From positions 1-34,978 of the forward strand of contig NZ_JAAOWU010000030.1 of assembly GCF_013778505.1 (NCBI RefSeq): a stretch of 34,978 bases of DNA. The letters are read 5' to 3'. The stretch's first letter is position 1, and each line of letters begins with the position of its first letter. The DNA is from Pseudomonas sivasensis (lineage in GTDB: Bacteria; Pseudomonadota; Gammaproteobacteria; Pseudomonadales; Pseudomonadaceae). The notes beneath the pieces were generated by a model. That model was not told where the DNA came from. It did not search any database and worked only from the letters and a program-made list of their open reading frames with translations. The position numbers and the translations under genes were made by a program. Shown here in pieces: positions 1 through 7,395 of this stretch.

Positions 1-105
1 CACGGAACCGGTGAATTGGATCTGCCCGTCCGCAGCCTGTGCGGTACCGGCCAGCAGCCAGCAAGCGCCGCATGCGAGAGTGATTTGGCTCAGTTTGTTC
101 AGCAT
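1..105 (-). CDS. Fimbrial-type secreted protein, N-terminal fragment (cut by window edge)
   Basis: Only the first 35 residues are in the window. They read as a signal peptide: Met, a short basic start (LNKLSQ), a hydrophobic core (ITLACGACWLLAGT) and a TAQA-A cleavage-like site. They are followed by ADGQIQFTGSV, which resembles the mature start of type 1 fimbrial subunits of the chaperone-usher class. The start at 105 has an AAGGG ribosome site about 7 bases upstream. The function is inferred from this short segment only; any small secreted beta-sandwich subunit of the family would fit. The rest of the gene and the usher/chaperone genes would lie to the left of base 1. Confidence 0.6.
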   Translation of the reverse strand, partial: MLNKLSQITLACGACWLLAGTAQAADGQIQFTGSV

Positions 106-372
106 TGCAATGCCCTTTACGAGATGGTTGGTTGTCTGCTTACCCCCGTTGGGTAAGCCAATCCATAGTGCATTGCTGCCTTTTCCAGGCACATAAGACA
201 GATCTTAAAAACTCGCGAACTAATGGCTCTACTCGACCGACGAGTCCATATCAGATGCCTCATTGCCGACTGCGTGGTCAACAACAGGTCTCAGTCACAG
301 TGGGACTTGATCTGCTATCGTTGAGGAATACATTCCATCCATGTTGGAGCGATAGTTCAGATTGCGCGAAGC

Positions 373-519
373 TTGAGACTGGTCGCAGAAGGTGTTGATT
401 ACGAAATTCAAGCTCAAGCACTGCTTGCTCTCGCTTACCAGGTCATGCAGTGGTATCTAAATGGTATACCGATGCACGTGTCTGATTTTGAGGCCTTTAT
501 ATTCCGAGGACTTGGTTAA
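373..519 (+). CDS. Possible 48-residue hypothetical protein or gene remnant
   Basis: The 495-base gap between the fimbrial gene and the histidine kinase contains this short frame, with TTG as the only plausible start. It begins MRLVAEGVDYEIQAQALLAL and ends DFEAFIFRGLG. It has amphipathic, protein-like composition rather than the arginine/serine-rich look of shadow frames. The frame is open upstream to a stop at about 319-321, so it may be the tail of a decayed gene. No good ribosome site precedes the TTG. I do not recognise the family. The rest of the gap (106-372) shows nothing I can support. Confidence 0.25.
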   Translation: MRLVAEGVDYEIQAQALLALAYQVMQWYLNGIPMHVSDFEAFIFRGLG

Positions 520-540
520 CCGCTAAGAAAAAAAGCGATA

Positions 541-555
541 ACCCGAAGATCGGGT
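541..555. promoter_or_regulatory. Short perfect inverted repeat upstream of the histidine kinase
   Basis: ACCCGA-AGA-TCGGGT forms a 6-bp stem with a 3-base loop, 46 bases before the kinase start. There is no following T-run, so it is not a convincing intrinsic terminator. It could be an operator or an mRNA leader hairpin, or chance. Confidence 0.25.
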
Positions 556-600
556 CAGCATTTCGGATTTACGCTGTATGCCACGAGTTAAGGAACATGA

Positions 601-3600
601 ATGTCCGATTTTATTGACTTAAGGGTGTCAACTTCAGAGAGCCGTATATCCTTTTGGACGCTGCCCGCTCTGATTCTCATGCTCGGCTTATTTGTCACCG
701 CAGCAGTTTGTTTGTGGGCATCACAGCGCAACCAAAATACTACACACGAGGCAATGGCTGCAGCCACTGAGCGGGCCGTTTCAGTAATTCAGTCCCGGCT
801 CCAGCGCTATCAGTACGGTCTTCGTGGAGCCCGAGGTGCACTGCTCACAGGAGGCGAGCGCACAGTCACGCGCGAGCAGTTCAAGCGTTACAGCGACAGT
901 CGCGACCTTGCCCGCGAATTTCCCGGCGCGCTTGGTTTTGGCTTTATACGAAGAGTCCCACGACCGGCAGAAGTCAGTTTTATCGAGGCAGCACGTCGCG
1001 ACGGCATGCCCGACTTTTCGATCAGGGAGCTCTTCCCGAACGAGGGAGAGCGATACGTAATCCAATACGTTGAACCGTTCGAACTGAACCGGCCAGCGAT
1101 TGGCCTAGACATTGCTTCGGAGACCAACCGCAAAGGTGCTGCACAAAGTGCGATGCTTAGTGGCGAACCAACACTGACAGGGCCAATCACGTTGGTTCAA
1201 GCGACTGGCCATGCCAACCAATCTTTCCTGTTCTTGATGCCTATTTACCGCACAGGTAAAACACCTGAGACAGAAGCAGAAAAAATAAACGAAGCTTATG
1301 GCTGGAGTTATGTTGTCCTGAGGATACAGGACGTACTGGGCGACAGCGGAGTCAACCTCACACAAATACGTTTAGAGTTACAGGACCTAACAACACCGGA
1401 GCGTCCGGTGTTGTTTTACTCGACCGCAAGTCCAGAAGAATCAACACGAGTCATCGATAGCTACTCCATTAAACAGAGTGTCTATGGCCGGACCTGGCAA
1501 CTGAAGCTAAGTATCTATCCAGAATTTATCAATTCACTTCCTTTGATGTCTGTCAGAACCTTGGCCTTTATCGGTTTACTGATTAGTATACTAATTGCAG
1601 CGTTTACCTTCTTATGGCGCAATAGCCAGCGCCGCAAAGGCCAGCTTGTTATGGCGAGACTACAGCTTGCCACCATTATAGAAAGCTCGATTGATGGCAT
1701 CATTGTAAAAACACTTTCAGGCACGGTAGTCAGTTGGAATAAAGGAGCGGAACATCTTTTCGGCTATACGTCCCCTGAAGCGACCGGTCAGTTGCTTAGC
1801 TCATTGATCGTGCCTCTAGATCTTCAAGAAGAAGAAATATACATCTTGGAACGTATTCGTAGCGGCCATGCAGTCGAGCACTTTCAAACCGTTCGGCAAC
1901 ATAAGGACGGCCACTTGATCCAGGTGTCCGTTTCCGTATCCCCGATGTGCGACGCCGCAGGAAGAATTACGGGCGCCTCCAAGACCATCCGCGACATCAC
2001 CAAAGAAAAGCTAGCTGAAGCGCAGGTGTTGGCAAGTAATCTCCGGCTGGAGGGGGAAGTCCAGAAACGCACTGCTGAGCTGGACAGCACACAGCGTGTG
2101 CTGCGTACCGTTTTGGATGGCATTCCGTCAATGGTTGGCTATTGGGATACGCAGCTCATAAACCGCGTCGCCAATCATGCATATCAAATCTGGTTCGGGC
2201 TAGACCCAGAGACATTGCCCGGAAGCTCAATGAAGGATGTTTTGGGTGAGAAATTATTTCACGCTAATCGCGGTTATATAGATGCTGTGCTGCGAGGAGA
2301 ACCGCAGACCTTCGAACGAGCAATCCCCGGACCTGATGGAAGGATTCGACATTCGCTTACACACTACATCCCGGATGTCGCCCAAGGTGACGTTAAGGGG
2401 TTTTTTGTGATCGCCCATGATGTGTCTGAGATCAACGAAAGCCGCCTCCAACTGGCGCAGGCACTACGTGAAAATGACCTGTTATTACAGACTATAAACG
2501 AGCAGCTACTTTACTCCGCAACCGATACCAGCGGCGTAATTCTGGATGTAAATGAACGCTTCTGTGAGGCTCACGGTTTTGCACGAGATGAGCTACTGGG
2601 CCAGACTCACAGGTTGCTCCAGTCGGGCGTTCATTCCGAATCATTCTGGCAATCAATGTGGTCGACGCTCCAAGAGGGCAAAGCGTGGCATGGCGAAATT
2701 TGCAACCGCGCCCGCGATGGCCATCTGTGTTGGTTCGATACCGTTATAGCGCCCCGATTTGAGAGTGACGGAGCTATAAGGAGTTATATAGCTTTGCGCA
2801 TCGATATCACCCATCGACGTGCTGCAGATGAGGAAGTTTCGAGACTTCATTTGTTATTGCACACGGTGTTGCAAGCAGCCTCAGAAGTATCCATTATCGC
2901 GACTCATACAGATGGCGTGATTAGCGTATTCAATGTGGGCGCCCAGAATATGCTTGGCTATGAGGCGAGTGAGGTTGTGGGTGTGTTGACGCCGGCCCAC
3001 TTCCATCTGGAGGAAGAGGTTGTAGCTCGCAGCCAACAAATGACCAAAGAGTTTAATCAGAAGATTGAAGGCTTCCGCGTCTTTGTCCATATCCCTGAAA
3101 CGGCTGGCGCTGAAACACGGCAATGGACTTACGTGCGCAAAGACGGTTCACATCTGACCATTTCGTTGATAGTTACCGCCATGCGCGATTTCCAGGGACG
3201 CATTACAGGCTATCTGGGCATTGCCACCGACATTACTCAGCAAGAACTACAACGACGTGACCTTGCTGCGGCACGAGATCAACTTGTACTGGCCGCCGAG
3301 GCGGCGCAGCTGGGTATATGGAGCTGGATGCCTGCGCAAAACGTGATGGAGTGGAATGACAGAATGTTCAGTCTCTATGACACGCCTAGAGACTTAAAGC
3401 ATGGTGATCAGCTCTATGACCACTGGCGCTCGCGTATACACCCGGAAGATATCGTCGCGACCGAGGCTAGTTTACTTGCTGCCATAGAAGGGAATGGAAA
3501 ATATAATCCCGTTTTTAGAGTGCTCAAGCCCGACGGTTCTATTCGCTATGTGCAGGCAGGCGCGTATGTAGAACGAGATCAAGATGGAAATGCCACGCGT

Positions 3601-5886
3601 ATAACTGGCATTAACCTGGATACTACAGAGCGCAAGGAGGTCGAGGCCGAGCTGCTTGGTGCTATAGAGCGCGCAGAACAAGCTAGCCAGGTCAAAGGCC
3701 AGTTCCTGGCTAACATGAGCCACGAAATTCGTACACCCATGAATGGGGTGCTGGGCATGCTAGAGTTGCTGCGCAAAGCTGGGTTGGATCGACGACAAGA
3801 TGACTATGCAAGAAAAGCACAGACGGCCGCTCAGTCGCTTCTCGGTCTTCTGAACGACATACTCGACTTTTCGAAAATAGATGCTGATAGATTAGAACTT
3901 GACCAGCATCCATTCAACCTCGAAACACTCATGCGTGACTTGGCTGTTATCGTCTCAGGCAATTTGACCGGAAAAGACGTCGAATTATTATTCGATATTC
4001 CCGCCCAATTACCTTGTGTTTTGATCGGGGACCAACTTCGTCTACAGCAGATTTTGATTAACCTGGCTGGGAATGCAATAAAATTTACCCACGAGGGGCA
4101 GGTTGTTGTACAACTCACCGAGCTAGCACGCACTGACGAGCAGATGATGTTGCGAATTTCTGTTGCAGATACAGGGATAGGTATAAGCCCTGCACAGATC
4201 AGCGGGATTTTTGACGAATTCACGCAGGCGGAAACCTCAACAACCCGACGCTTTGGTGGTACTGGCCTCGGTCTGGCAATCAGTAAACGCTTGGTTCAGA
4301 TGATGGGCGGTGAGCTAAAAATTCGTAGCGAACTGGGAAAAGGCAGCAAATTTTGGTTTGATATTGCACTTGCTATTGATGATGCCGCGCCGCTCACATC
4401 GATTCAGATTTCCACGGAGCAAAGTCTTCGTATATTGGTTGTTGATGACAACGTCTTATCAGGAAAGATTTTAGTCAAGACACTTGAAGCGTTCGGCTGG
4501 GATGTCGTTTTTATCAATGAAGGCAGCGCGGCTGTTCAGTTAGTTCATCAATCCATCCAACTAGGCGTCCCTTTCGATGCTGTGATTATGGATTGGCGAA
4601 TGCCCGATATGGATGGTTTGACAGCAGCAAGCTTGATAAAAAACTCCCCCGATAATCTAAAGCCTCCAGTGATTGTAATGGTGACAGCATTCGGCCGCGA
4701 AGAACTGGCTGACGCGGTTAAGGATCAAGACGCTCCCTTTGAGGACTTTCTTACCAAACCGGTTACGCCTCAACAACTTTATTCTACCATTCAATATTCA
4801 TTAGGAGCCCCCGTCCCCTCCGATATTTTCCATTCTGCGCATACAACTGCTCGGCGACTTGTAGGCCTGCGCCTTCTTGTAGTTGAAGACAACGCGCTCA
4901 ACCGACAAGTCATCAGTGAGTTGCTGAGTGCCGAAGGCGCTGAAGTGACCCTGGCAGACTGCGGTCTGCTGGGTGTCGAACTTGCTACACGAGAAAAAGG
5001 CGAATTCGATGTCGTCATCATGGATGTGCAAATGCCAGATATTGACGGAATTGAAGCCACCCGCCGTATTCGATCCAATGGTGAGTTCAAGTCACTGCCC
5101 ATCGTAGCCATGACTGCAAATGCATCACGTGCTGATCGCGACTCCTGCCTCGCTTCAGGCATGAATGAACATTTAGGCAAACCCATCGACATGGCCGAAG
5201 TCGTTCCCGTATTACAACAACTGACGGGACGAGAGATTGGAAACCTGTTTAAAGAGATCCATTCACAGTCTCTCGATTGTAAGAATTTCATCGAGCCGAT
5301 TGCCAAAATTTCACAACGCCTAGGAGGAAGGCTTGATGTATACGCACTGGCGCTAAGCAGTTTTGGCGGTGAATGTGAACGTCTGCTGGGAGAGTTGCAA
5401 AAACACTCTGAGGCTTTTGAAGCGCATCGTGTTGCCGATACCTTGCACGCACTAAGAGGTGTCGCAGCGACAGTAGGCGCAACGGCCTTAGCAAAACAGG
5501 CAGGTGAGTGGGAAGTTTTAGCAAGGAAAACACCACCGAACGCGCCTGTGCTTACCCTTGATGTAATCGCTTCCCTTGCAGGATTGATGAAGGCGAGTAA
5601 CGAAGGGTTGCAGAGCGCATTTGATACTGGGAGTATCTTGATACCGCGTGAGGAGCCAAAAGAGTCGCACTGGTCTCCCGAACAACGTATTGCATCGCTG
5701 GAGGAGCTTTTGGTAATGCTGGTTGCAGGAGATATGAGAGCGCTGGACCATGTCGCTGAGCTAGAGGCCCATACTCCAAGATCCCTACGGACTGTGATCG
5801 ACCGCCTCGTCAAGCAGGTCAGAGACCTGAACTTCGATGATGCTATACAAACAGCCAAGCATTTACTGACGGAGAAGTCTAAATGA
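601..5886 (+). CDS. Hybrid sensor histidine kinase: CHASE, five PAS, HisKA, HATPase, two receivers, Hpt
   Basis: A 1761-residue membrane-bound tripartite phosphorelay kinase. In order: a membrane segment (about 19-41); a periplasmic CHASE domain (about 60-270, including SRLQRYQYGLRGARG); a second membrane segment (about 320-339); and PAS domains at roughly 352-470, 500-605, 625-735, 750-880 and 897-1010. Then comes HisKA with phospho-acceptor H1041 in SHEIRTPMN, and a HATPase domain (about 1140-1260) with N1158 and a GTGLGL lid. Two receivers follow, each complete: D1282/D1283-D1331-K1386, and E1429/D1430-D1475-K1527. The C-terminal Hpt domain has H1616 in HALRG. All transfer residues His-Asp-Asp-His are present. 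The start has an AAGGA site at 590-594. The stop overlaps the next gene by ATGA, so the two are translationally coupled. The ligand is unknown; CHASE domains often bind small molecules. Codon use is AT-richer than in the core genes to the right. Confidence 0.93.
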   Translation: MSDFIDLRVSTSESRISFWTLPALILMLGLFVTAAVCLWASQRNQNTTHEAMAAATERAVSVIQSRLQRYQYGLRGARGALLTGGERTVTREQFKRYSDSRDLAREFPGALGFGFIRRVPRPAEVSFIEAARRDGMPDFSIRELFPNEGERYVIQYVEPFELNRPAIGLDIASETNRKGAAQSAMLSGEPTLTGPITLVQATGHANQSFLFLMPIYRTGKTPETEAEKINEAYGWSYVVLRIQDVLGDSGVNLTQIRLELQDLTTPERPVLFYSTASPEESTRVIDSYSIKQSVYGRTWQLKLSIYPEFINSLPLMSVRTLAFIGLLISILIAAFTFLWRNSQRRKGQLVMARLQLATIIESSIDGIIVKTLSGTVVSWNKGAEHLFGYTSPEATGQLLSSLIVPLDLQEEEIYILERIRSGHAVEHFQTVRQHKDGHLIQVSVSVSPMCDAAGRITGASKTIRDITKEKLAEAQVLASNLRLEGEVQKRTAELDSTQRVLRTVLDGIPSMVGYWDTQLINRVANHAYQIWFGLDPETLPGSSMKDVLGEKLFHANRGYIDAVLRGEPQTFERAIPGPDGRIRHSLTHYIPDVAQGDVKGFFVIAHDVSEINESRLQLAQALRENDLLLQTINEQLLYSATDTSGVILDVNERFCEAHGFARDELLGQTHRLLQSGVHSESFWQSMWSTLQEGKAWHGEICNRARDGHLCWFDTVIAPRFESDGAIRSYIALRIDITHRRAADEEVSRLHLLLHTVLQAASEVSIIATHTDGVISVFNVGAQNMLGYEASEVVGVLTPAHFHLEEEVVARSQQMTKEFNQKIEGFRVFVHIPETAGAETRQWTYVRKDGSHLTISLIVTAMRDFQGRITGYLGIATDITQQELQRRDLAAARDQLVLAAEAAQLGIWSWMPAQNVMEWNDRMFSLYDTPRDLKHGDQLYDHWRSRIHPEDIVATEASLLAAIEGNGKYNPVFRVLKPDGSIRYVQAGAYVERDQDGNATRITGINLDTTERKEVEAELLGAIERAEQASQVKGQFLANMSHEIRTPMNGVLGMLELLRKAGLDRRQDDYARKAQTAAQSLLGLLNDILDFSKIDADRLELDQHPFNLETLMRDLAVIVSGNLTGKDVELLFDIPAQLPCVLIGDQLRLQQILINLAGNAIKFTHEGQVVVQLTELARTDEQMMLRISVADTGIGISPAQISGIFDEFTQAETSTTRRFGGTGLGLAISKRLVQMMGGELKIRSELGKGSKFWFDIALAIDDAAPLTSIQISTEQSLRILVVDDNVLSGKILVKTLEAFGWDVVFINEGSAAVQLVHQSIQLGVPFDAVIMDWRMPDMDGLTAASLIKNSPDNLKPPVIVMVTAFGREELADAVKDQDAPFEDFLTKPVTPQQLYSTIQYSLGAPVPSDIFHSAHTTARRLVGLRLLVVEDNALNRQVISELLSAEGAEVTLADCGLLGVELATREKGEFDVVIMDVQMPDIDGIEATRRIRSNGEFKSLPIVAMTANASRADRDSCLASGMNEHLGKPIDMAEVVPVLQQLTGREIGNLFKEIHSQSLDCKNFIEPIAKISQRLGGRLDVYALALSSFGGECERLLGELQKHSEAFEAHRVADTLHALRGVAATVGATALAKQAGEWEVLARKTPPNAPVLTLDVIASLAGLMKASNEGLQSAFDTGSILIPREEPKESHWSPEQRIASLEELLVMLVAGDMRALDHVAELEAHTPRSLRTVIDRLVKQVRDLNFDDAIQTAKHLLTEKSK

Positions 5887-6824
5887 AAGCGCTTCTCAAT
5901 GAGCTAATCACCAATCGAGGGTTCAGGCCAAAAATCCTTGTGGTCGACGATCAACCTGTGAATATTCGACTGATCAACGAACTATTAAAAGGTGAATACG
6001 ACATCATTATGGCTACGGAAGGCAAGCAGGCTCTTCTCAAATGCCAAACACAAAATCCGGATTTGATCCTGCTAGACGTATTGATGCCTGGTATGTCAGG
6101 CCATGAAGTATGCCGCATCCTTAAGGCCGACGAGCAAACACACAACATTCCCATAATTTTCCTGACCTCCCAAAACGATGAAGTCGATGAAGCGCTGGGG
6201 TTCGAATTAGGCGCGGTGGATTTTATTACCAAGCCTATAAGGTCTACGGTTATCAGCGCACGGGTCATAGCTCATCTAGCGCTAAAGTTACAATCTGACT
6301 TGCTAAAAACCATTGGGCTGACAGATGGTCTTACGAACGTTGATAATCGCAGAAGGTTTGATGAAAATCTGCAGCGGGATTGGCTGCAGTGCGCCAGACA
6401 TGGGCAATCCATTTCACTCTTGATGATCGACATTGACCATTTCAAGCTATACAACGATCACTATGGCCATCAACAAGGAGATGAATGTTTGCGTGCGGTT
6501 GCCAATGTAATAAAAAAAGCGCTTAGACGCCCTTACGATTCAGTCGCTAGGTATGGCGGTGAAGAGTTTGCTTGTATTTTACCAAATACGGACGCTGCGG
6601 GCGCGTTGAAAGTTGCGCAGGGTGTTCTGCAGGAAGTCCGCGGATTGGGTATCCAGCACATTAACTCGAGTACGCGCGAAATTGTGACCGTCAGTATCGG
6701 TGTTGGTACTAAAATTCCGACTATAGATACTTCGGCCGATGAATTGCTTAGAGCCGCGGATAAAGAACTTTATAAATCTAAACAGTTCGGTCGTGACAGG
6801 CTTAGCTCTATCCAGGCTAGCTGA
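5883..6824 (+). CDS. Response regulator with GGDEF diguanylate cyclase domain
   Basis: A 313-residue soluble output protein. An N-terminal receiver (about 16-135) has acidic D22/D23, phospho-acceptor D65 in LLDVLMPGMSG and the conserved lysine in TKP. A short linker leads to a GGDEF domain (about 145-310) with the active-site signature GGEEF at 225-229. An RxxD inhibitory site, RPYD (216-219), stands the canonical five residues before it. Cyclase activity making cyclic-di-GMP from two GTP, with product inhibition, is therefore expected. The arrangement resembles WspR-class regulators. The start codon overlaps the kinase stop (ATGA), so the hybrid kinase's Hpt domain is the probable phosphodonor. 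Its target could be attachment or biofilm genes, possibly the fimbrial gene at the left edge; that link is only positional. Confidence 0.93.
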   Translation: MKALLNELITNRGFRPKILVVDDQPVNIRLINELLKGEYDIIMATEGKQALLKCQTQNPDLILLDVLMPGMSGHEVCRILKADEQTHNIPIIFLTSQNDEVDEALGFELGAVDFITKPIRSTVISARVIAHLALKLQSDLLKTIGLTDGLTNVDNRRRFDENLQRDWLQCARHGQSISLLMIDIDHFKLYNDHYGHQQGDECLRAVANVIKKALRRPYDSVARYGGEEFACILPNTDAAGALKVAQGVLQEVRGLGIQHINSSTREIVTVSIGVGTKIPTIDTSADELLRAADKELYKSKQFGRDRLSSIQAS

Positions 6825-7044
6825 TTCTTCGCTCATTAAAATATATCACGCCCGTGAATATACTGCCTGATTTCGCGGGATCAGACGCCTCACGAGCATT
6901 CGAGTCGATTATGATTTTAACGTCGCCGATGGTCTTACGATATATGGGCGTCAGGCTGTCATCTGCAATCCTAATTGCCTGATCAATATCTCCTTTTTCC
7001 AGCTGCATTAATACTTTTTCAGCTGTTGAAATACGGACTGGCAA
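6817..7044 (-). pseudogene. Possible gene remnant (75-codon frame, TTG start)
   Basis: The minus-strand frame reads with convincing protein composition (STAEKVLMQLEKGDIDQAIR, TPIYRKTIGDVKIIIDS). It ends 8 bases inside the diguanylate cyclase gene. Just upstream the frame is closed by a TAA, while a well-placed ATG (MISNVT, after a GAGGGTG stretch at about 7057-7066) lies in another frame. A single small indel would join the two, so this looks like a frameshifted fragment. I cannot name the family; the pattern faintly recalls the ligand-binding region of a chemoreceptor. It could also be a real short gene with a TTG start. Confidence 0.3.
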
Positions 7045-7193
7045 GTCACGTTAGAAATCATCACCCTCTTCCCGCTGGCAGCCTCCTGTGGAGTTGCTGC
7101 AATCCTAAGTTCCTCCTCTCTCGGCTAGGTAGGTGAGTGATGGCATTCTGATTCGACCCCGGTTACGCTGTTACCAACCAGGGAGGACGCGTG

Positions 7194-7292
7194 ATGAGTC
7201 AGCATCTTTTGAGTTTCGTAAGGCAGAATTTTAAAACGGACCCACTGACGCTTAGGCTCACTGTGTCATCCCACACCAACAGCGTGTCTTAA
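7194..7292 (+). CDS. Tiny ORF (32 codons) upstream of the helicase gene
   Basis: ATG is preceded by GGGAGGA with a 6-base spacer, an unusually strong ribosome site for a chance frame. The product begins MSQHLLSFVRQNFKTDPL and has no recognisable domain. It lies in the 570-base gap before the large NERD/kinase/helicase gene and could be a leader peptide, a small regulator or transposase debris. The evidence is the ribosome site only. Confidence 0.25.
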   Translation: MSQHLLSFVRQNFKTDPLTLRLTVSSHTNSVS

Positions 7293-7307
7293 ATATCAGC
7301 AGGAGCT

Positions 7308-7385
7308 GTGACTGAATACCGGAAGGTTGCCAAGGAGGCAAAACCCGCCCAGGCATCCTTGACCGAGGTCACAGGTCAGCAGTAG
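7308..7385 (+). CDS. Tiny ORF (25 codons), GTG start, just before the helicase gene
   Basis: GTG is preceded by AGGAGCT, and the frame stops 10 bases before the helicase ATG. The predicted peptide is MTEYRKVAKEAKPAQASLTE and a few more residues; no family is recognised. Its position would allow translational coupling to the large gene. It also overlaps the operator-like repeat at 7360-7378, so the region may be regulatory rather than coding. Confidence 0.2.
   Translation: MTEYRKVAKEAKPAQASLTEVTGQQ
7360..7378. promoter_or_regulatory. Operator-like repeat before the helicase gene
   Basis: TGACC-GA-GGTCA is a perfect inverted repeat with a 2-base spacer. It is followed after CA by a third half-site, GGTCA. 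It ends 17 bases before the ATG of the NERD/kinase/helicase gene, where a repressor could block transcription or translation. The site is short, so chance cannot be excluded. Confidence 0.25.
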
Positions 7386-7395
7386 GGAAGCCAAA

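Noticed and set aside
105..398. 97-codon plus-strand frame in the left gap
   Set aside because: Composition rich in Arg, Ser, Cys and Pro, no ribosome site and no recognisable pattern.
4791..5858. 355-codon open frame on the minus strand
   Set aside because: Antisense to the receiver and Hpt region of the histidine kinase; Ser/Arg-rich low-information product.
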